Origin: Chryseobacterium antibioticum
GTDB lineage: Bacteria; Bacteroidota; Bacteroidia; Flavobacteriales; Weeksellaceae
Length of the DNA stretch: 64,000 bases
Direction of reading: 5' to 3'
Assembly: GCF_012927325.1 (NCBI RefSeq)
Contig: NZ_JABBGI010000022.1
Coordinates: 1 to 64,000 of the forward strand
Shown here piece by piece: positions 62,590 through 64,000 of this stretch (position 1 is the stretch's first letter; each line of letters begins with the position of its first letter). The position numbers and the translations under genes were made by a program. The notes beneath the pieces were generated by a model, which worked only from the letters and a program-made list of their open reading frames with translations, searched no databases and was not told where the DNA came from.

Positions 62590-62769
62590 ACTCGATATTT
62601 GCAGAAGGTGGCAGTATGCCCTTTACTCCCGTTTTTTTGTTGCAGTGTTTTACCAGAAATTCATTGAGGGAGAACCTTGTGAAATTCTCAGTCCGTAGCT
62701 GATCATTTTCTTCTTTTTCGGAGAAAATAAATAGATATCAATACATCCAAATAACTTAAAAAAAACATT

Positions 62770-64000
62770 ATGAAAAAAGCCATTACTACATTGATCCTGA
62801 TGATCATCCATGCCATGCCTGTGTTGAATGCACAGCAGCTTAATCCTACGGGAATATGCTATGTGGAAGTGAACAACAATAATATCCTGAATGCCGGAGC
62901 CTACAAACTGCAGACATCAGGGAATTATTTATTTAACGTTGTTAATATTTTTGCGGCCAATATCAATTACGATACAGGTCGTGGAAGAGCCTATCTGAGT
63001 AATAACAACAACGTAACCAAAGTACTTACCAATGCGGATACCTACATAAAACCGCTTCAGAATAAAGGGATGAAGGTGGTTTTAACCATTCTGGGAAATC
63101 ATCAGGGAGCAGGTTTCTGTAATTTTCCAACCCGTGAAGCAGCTAAAGACTTTGCTTTGCAGCTTGCGCACACTGTGAATACCTATGGATTAGACGGAAT
63201 TGATTTTGATGATGAATATTCGGACTACGGACAAAACGGAACAGGTCAGCCCAATGACAGCTCATTTGTGATGCTTGTTCAGGAACTGAGAGCTCTGCTT
63301 CCGGATAAAATCATTTCATTTTATTATTATGGTCCGGCGGCTTCAAAACTTTCCTGGAACGGGTTGAGAGCGGGAGATTATATCAACTACAGTTGGAATG
63401 CTTCGTACGGAACTTTTTCTGCACCCAACGTTCCGCCTCTTACCAAAGCACAGATTTCTCCAGCAGCAGTTTGGATGGGAAATACTTCTAATGCTACAAC
63501 AACAAGTTTAGCGAACCAAACTAAAACCGGCGGATACGGACTGTTCCTTTGGTACGACCTTCACGGAACCAATGAAACAGCACAGCTTTCTGCAGGAACA
63601 CAAACATTATACGGACAGCAGACTGTCTTAAGCACTCCTTTACAATCCTGGACGCAGGGAGCCAATTGTGATGCGCCAATAGGATTATTCACCAGCAATC
63701 TTACCGGGACAAGTGCAAAACTGAACTGGTCAGCGGTAGGAACCAATACGTATGATGTAGATTACAAATTGGCTTCTGCTACCACATGGATTAGTGCGGC
63801 GACAGCTACTGCCACTACTTCAGTTACCATATCAGGATTAACAGCCAATACAGAGTATGACTGGAGAGTCAGAACGAATTGTAGTGTTAAAAGTACCTAT
63901 ATTTTTGCCCCAAGATTTAACAGCGGAACAGGAACGGCTCCTTCAGGTTCTACCTCTCTTTCTCTGGATGGAAGCACTGAATCTGGTACAGCCGGAAACC
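62770..64000 (+). CDS. GH18 endo-beta-N-acetylglucosaminidase with fibronectin type III domain (partial)
   Basis: 410 codons are in the window; the frame is open at the end, so the 3' part is missing. Signal peptide to residue about 22 (VLNAQ). Catalytic motif LDGIDFDDEY: Asp142, Asp145, Asp147 and the acid Glu149 fit the DxxDxDxE rule of GH18. The fold resembles the Endo H/Endo F1 type, which cuts the chitobiose core of N-glycans. After residue about 300 a fibronectin type III domain follows ('GTSAKLNWSAVGTNTYDVDYK', 'TISGLTANTEYDWRVRT'). It would start the N-glycan pathway outside the cell. A type IX secretion signal may lie beyond the window. Confidence 0.92.
   Translation, partial: MKKAITTLILMIIHAMPVLNAQQLNPTGICYVEVNNNNILNAGAYKLQTSGNYLFNVVNIFAANINYDTGRGRAYLSNNNNVTKVLTNADTYIKPLQNKGMKVVLTILGNHQGAGFCNFPTREAAKDFALQLAHTVNTYGLDGIDFDDEYSDYGQNGTGQPNDSSFVMLVQELRALLPDKIISFYYYGPAASKLSWNGLRAGDYINYSWNASYGTFSAPNVPPLTKAQISPAAVWMGNTSNATTTSLANQTKTGGYGLFLWYDLHGTNETAQLSAGTQTLYGQQTVLSTPLQSWTQGANCDAPIGLFTSNLTGTSAKLNWSAVGTNTYDVDYKLASATTWISAATATATTSVTISGLTANTEYDWRVRTNCSVKSTYIFAPRFNSGTGTAPSGSTSLSLDGSTESGTAGN

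Overview
The window looks like chromosomal DNA from a Bacteroidota member of the Flavobacteriia, most like Chryseobacterium or a close Weeksellaceae relative. The evidence is an AT-rich sequence, promoters with the TAnnTTTG -7 box, almost no Shine-Dalgarno signals, SusC/SusD outer-membrane transport genes, many Sec-secreted paralogues starting with 'QVGINT', and transmembrane TPR-AraC regulators. The genus is inferred from gene style; no rRNA or tRNA gene is present to prove it.

Layout. 1-7.7 kb is ordinary chromosome: an M1 aminopeptidase, an M23 peptidase, small lipoproteins, CoaX, a GNAT enzyme and TadA. 7.7-23.4 kb is an accessory island, nearly all on the minus strand: a WYL-domain regulator; a metzincin-like protease with WG-repeat and MORN-repeat partners and a broken duplicate cassette; a 1271-residue protein of unknown family; three proteins sharing one N-terminal module but carrying different tips (YadA-like head repeats, two BspA-type leucine-rich repeats); a small acidic protein; a patatin phospholipase; and an endolysin-like M15 peptidase. 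23.7-50.2 kb returns to housekeeping and envelope genes: a Na+/H+ antiporter, three tandem C1q-like secreted proteins, a TPR-AraC regulator, a serine hydrolase, an M48 peptidase, GlyRS, TruC-like pseudouridine synthase, PyrD, a DUF445 protein, MsrB, a YkuD-type protein, a TetR-controlled thiolase/thioesterase/FabF operon, and OsmC. 50.4-64 kb is a polysaccharide utilisation locus for high-mannose N-glycans: AraC regulator, SusC, SusD, MFS transporter, GH130 phosphorylase, GH92 and GH125 alpha-mannosidases, and a GH18 endo-beta-N-acetylglucosaminidase that runs off the window end.

The most interesting result is in the island. Six promoters there carry the same roughly 20-bp dyad element (15-bp core CGACA-N5-TGTCG), all in the same orientation and all exactly 10 bp upstream of a TAnnTTTG -7 box, so the element sits where the -33 box would be. 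They precede the WYL regulator gene, a broken copy of it, the adhesin/1271-residue operon, the acidic protein, the patatin and the M15 peptidase. This defines a local regulon, probably controlled by the WYL protein. It combines two potential lysis enzymes (peptidoglycan and phospholipid), a receptor-binding-like set of interchangeable tips, a large possible scaffold, and an effector/immunity-like cassette. My working hypothesis is a phage-derived or phage-like release system (particle, surface structure or toxin delivery) switched on by stress. No sheath, tube, capsid or integrase gene is visible, so this stays a hypothesis.

The mannan/N-glycan locus works as a pathway. GH18 would cut high-mannose glycans from glycoproteins, SusC/D would import them, GH92 and GH125 would trim alpha-mannose, and GH130 would phosphorolyse the remaining beta-mannosyl disaccharide. 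The MFS transporter would move products across the inner membrane.
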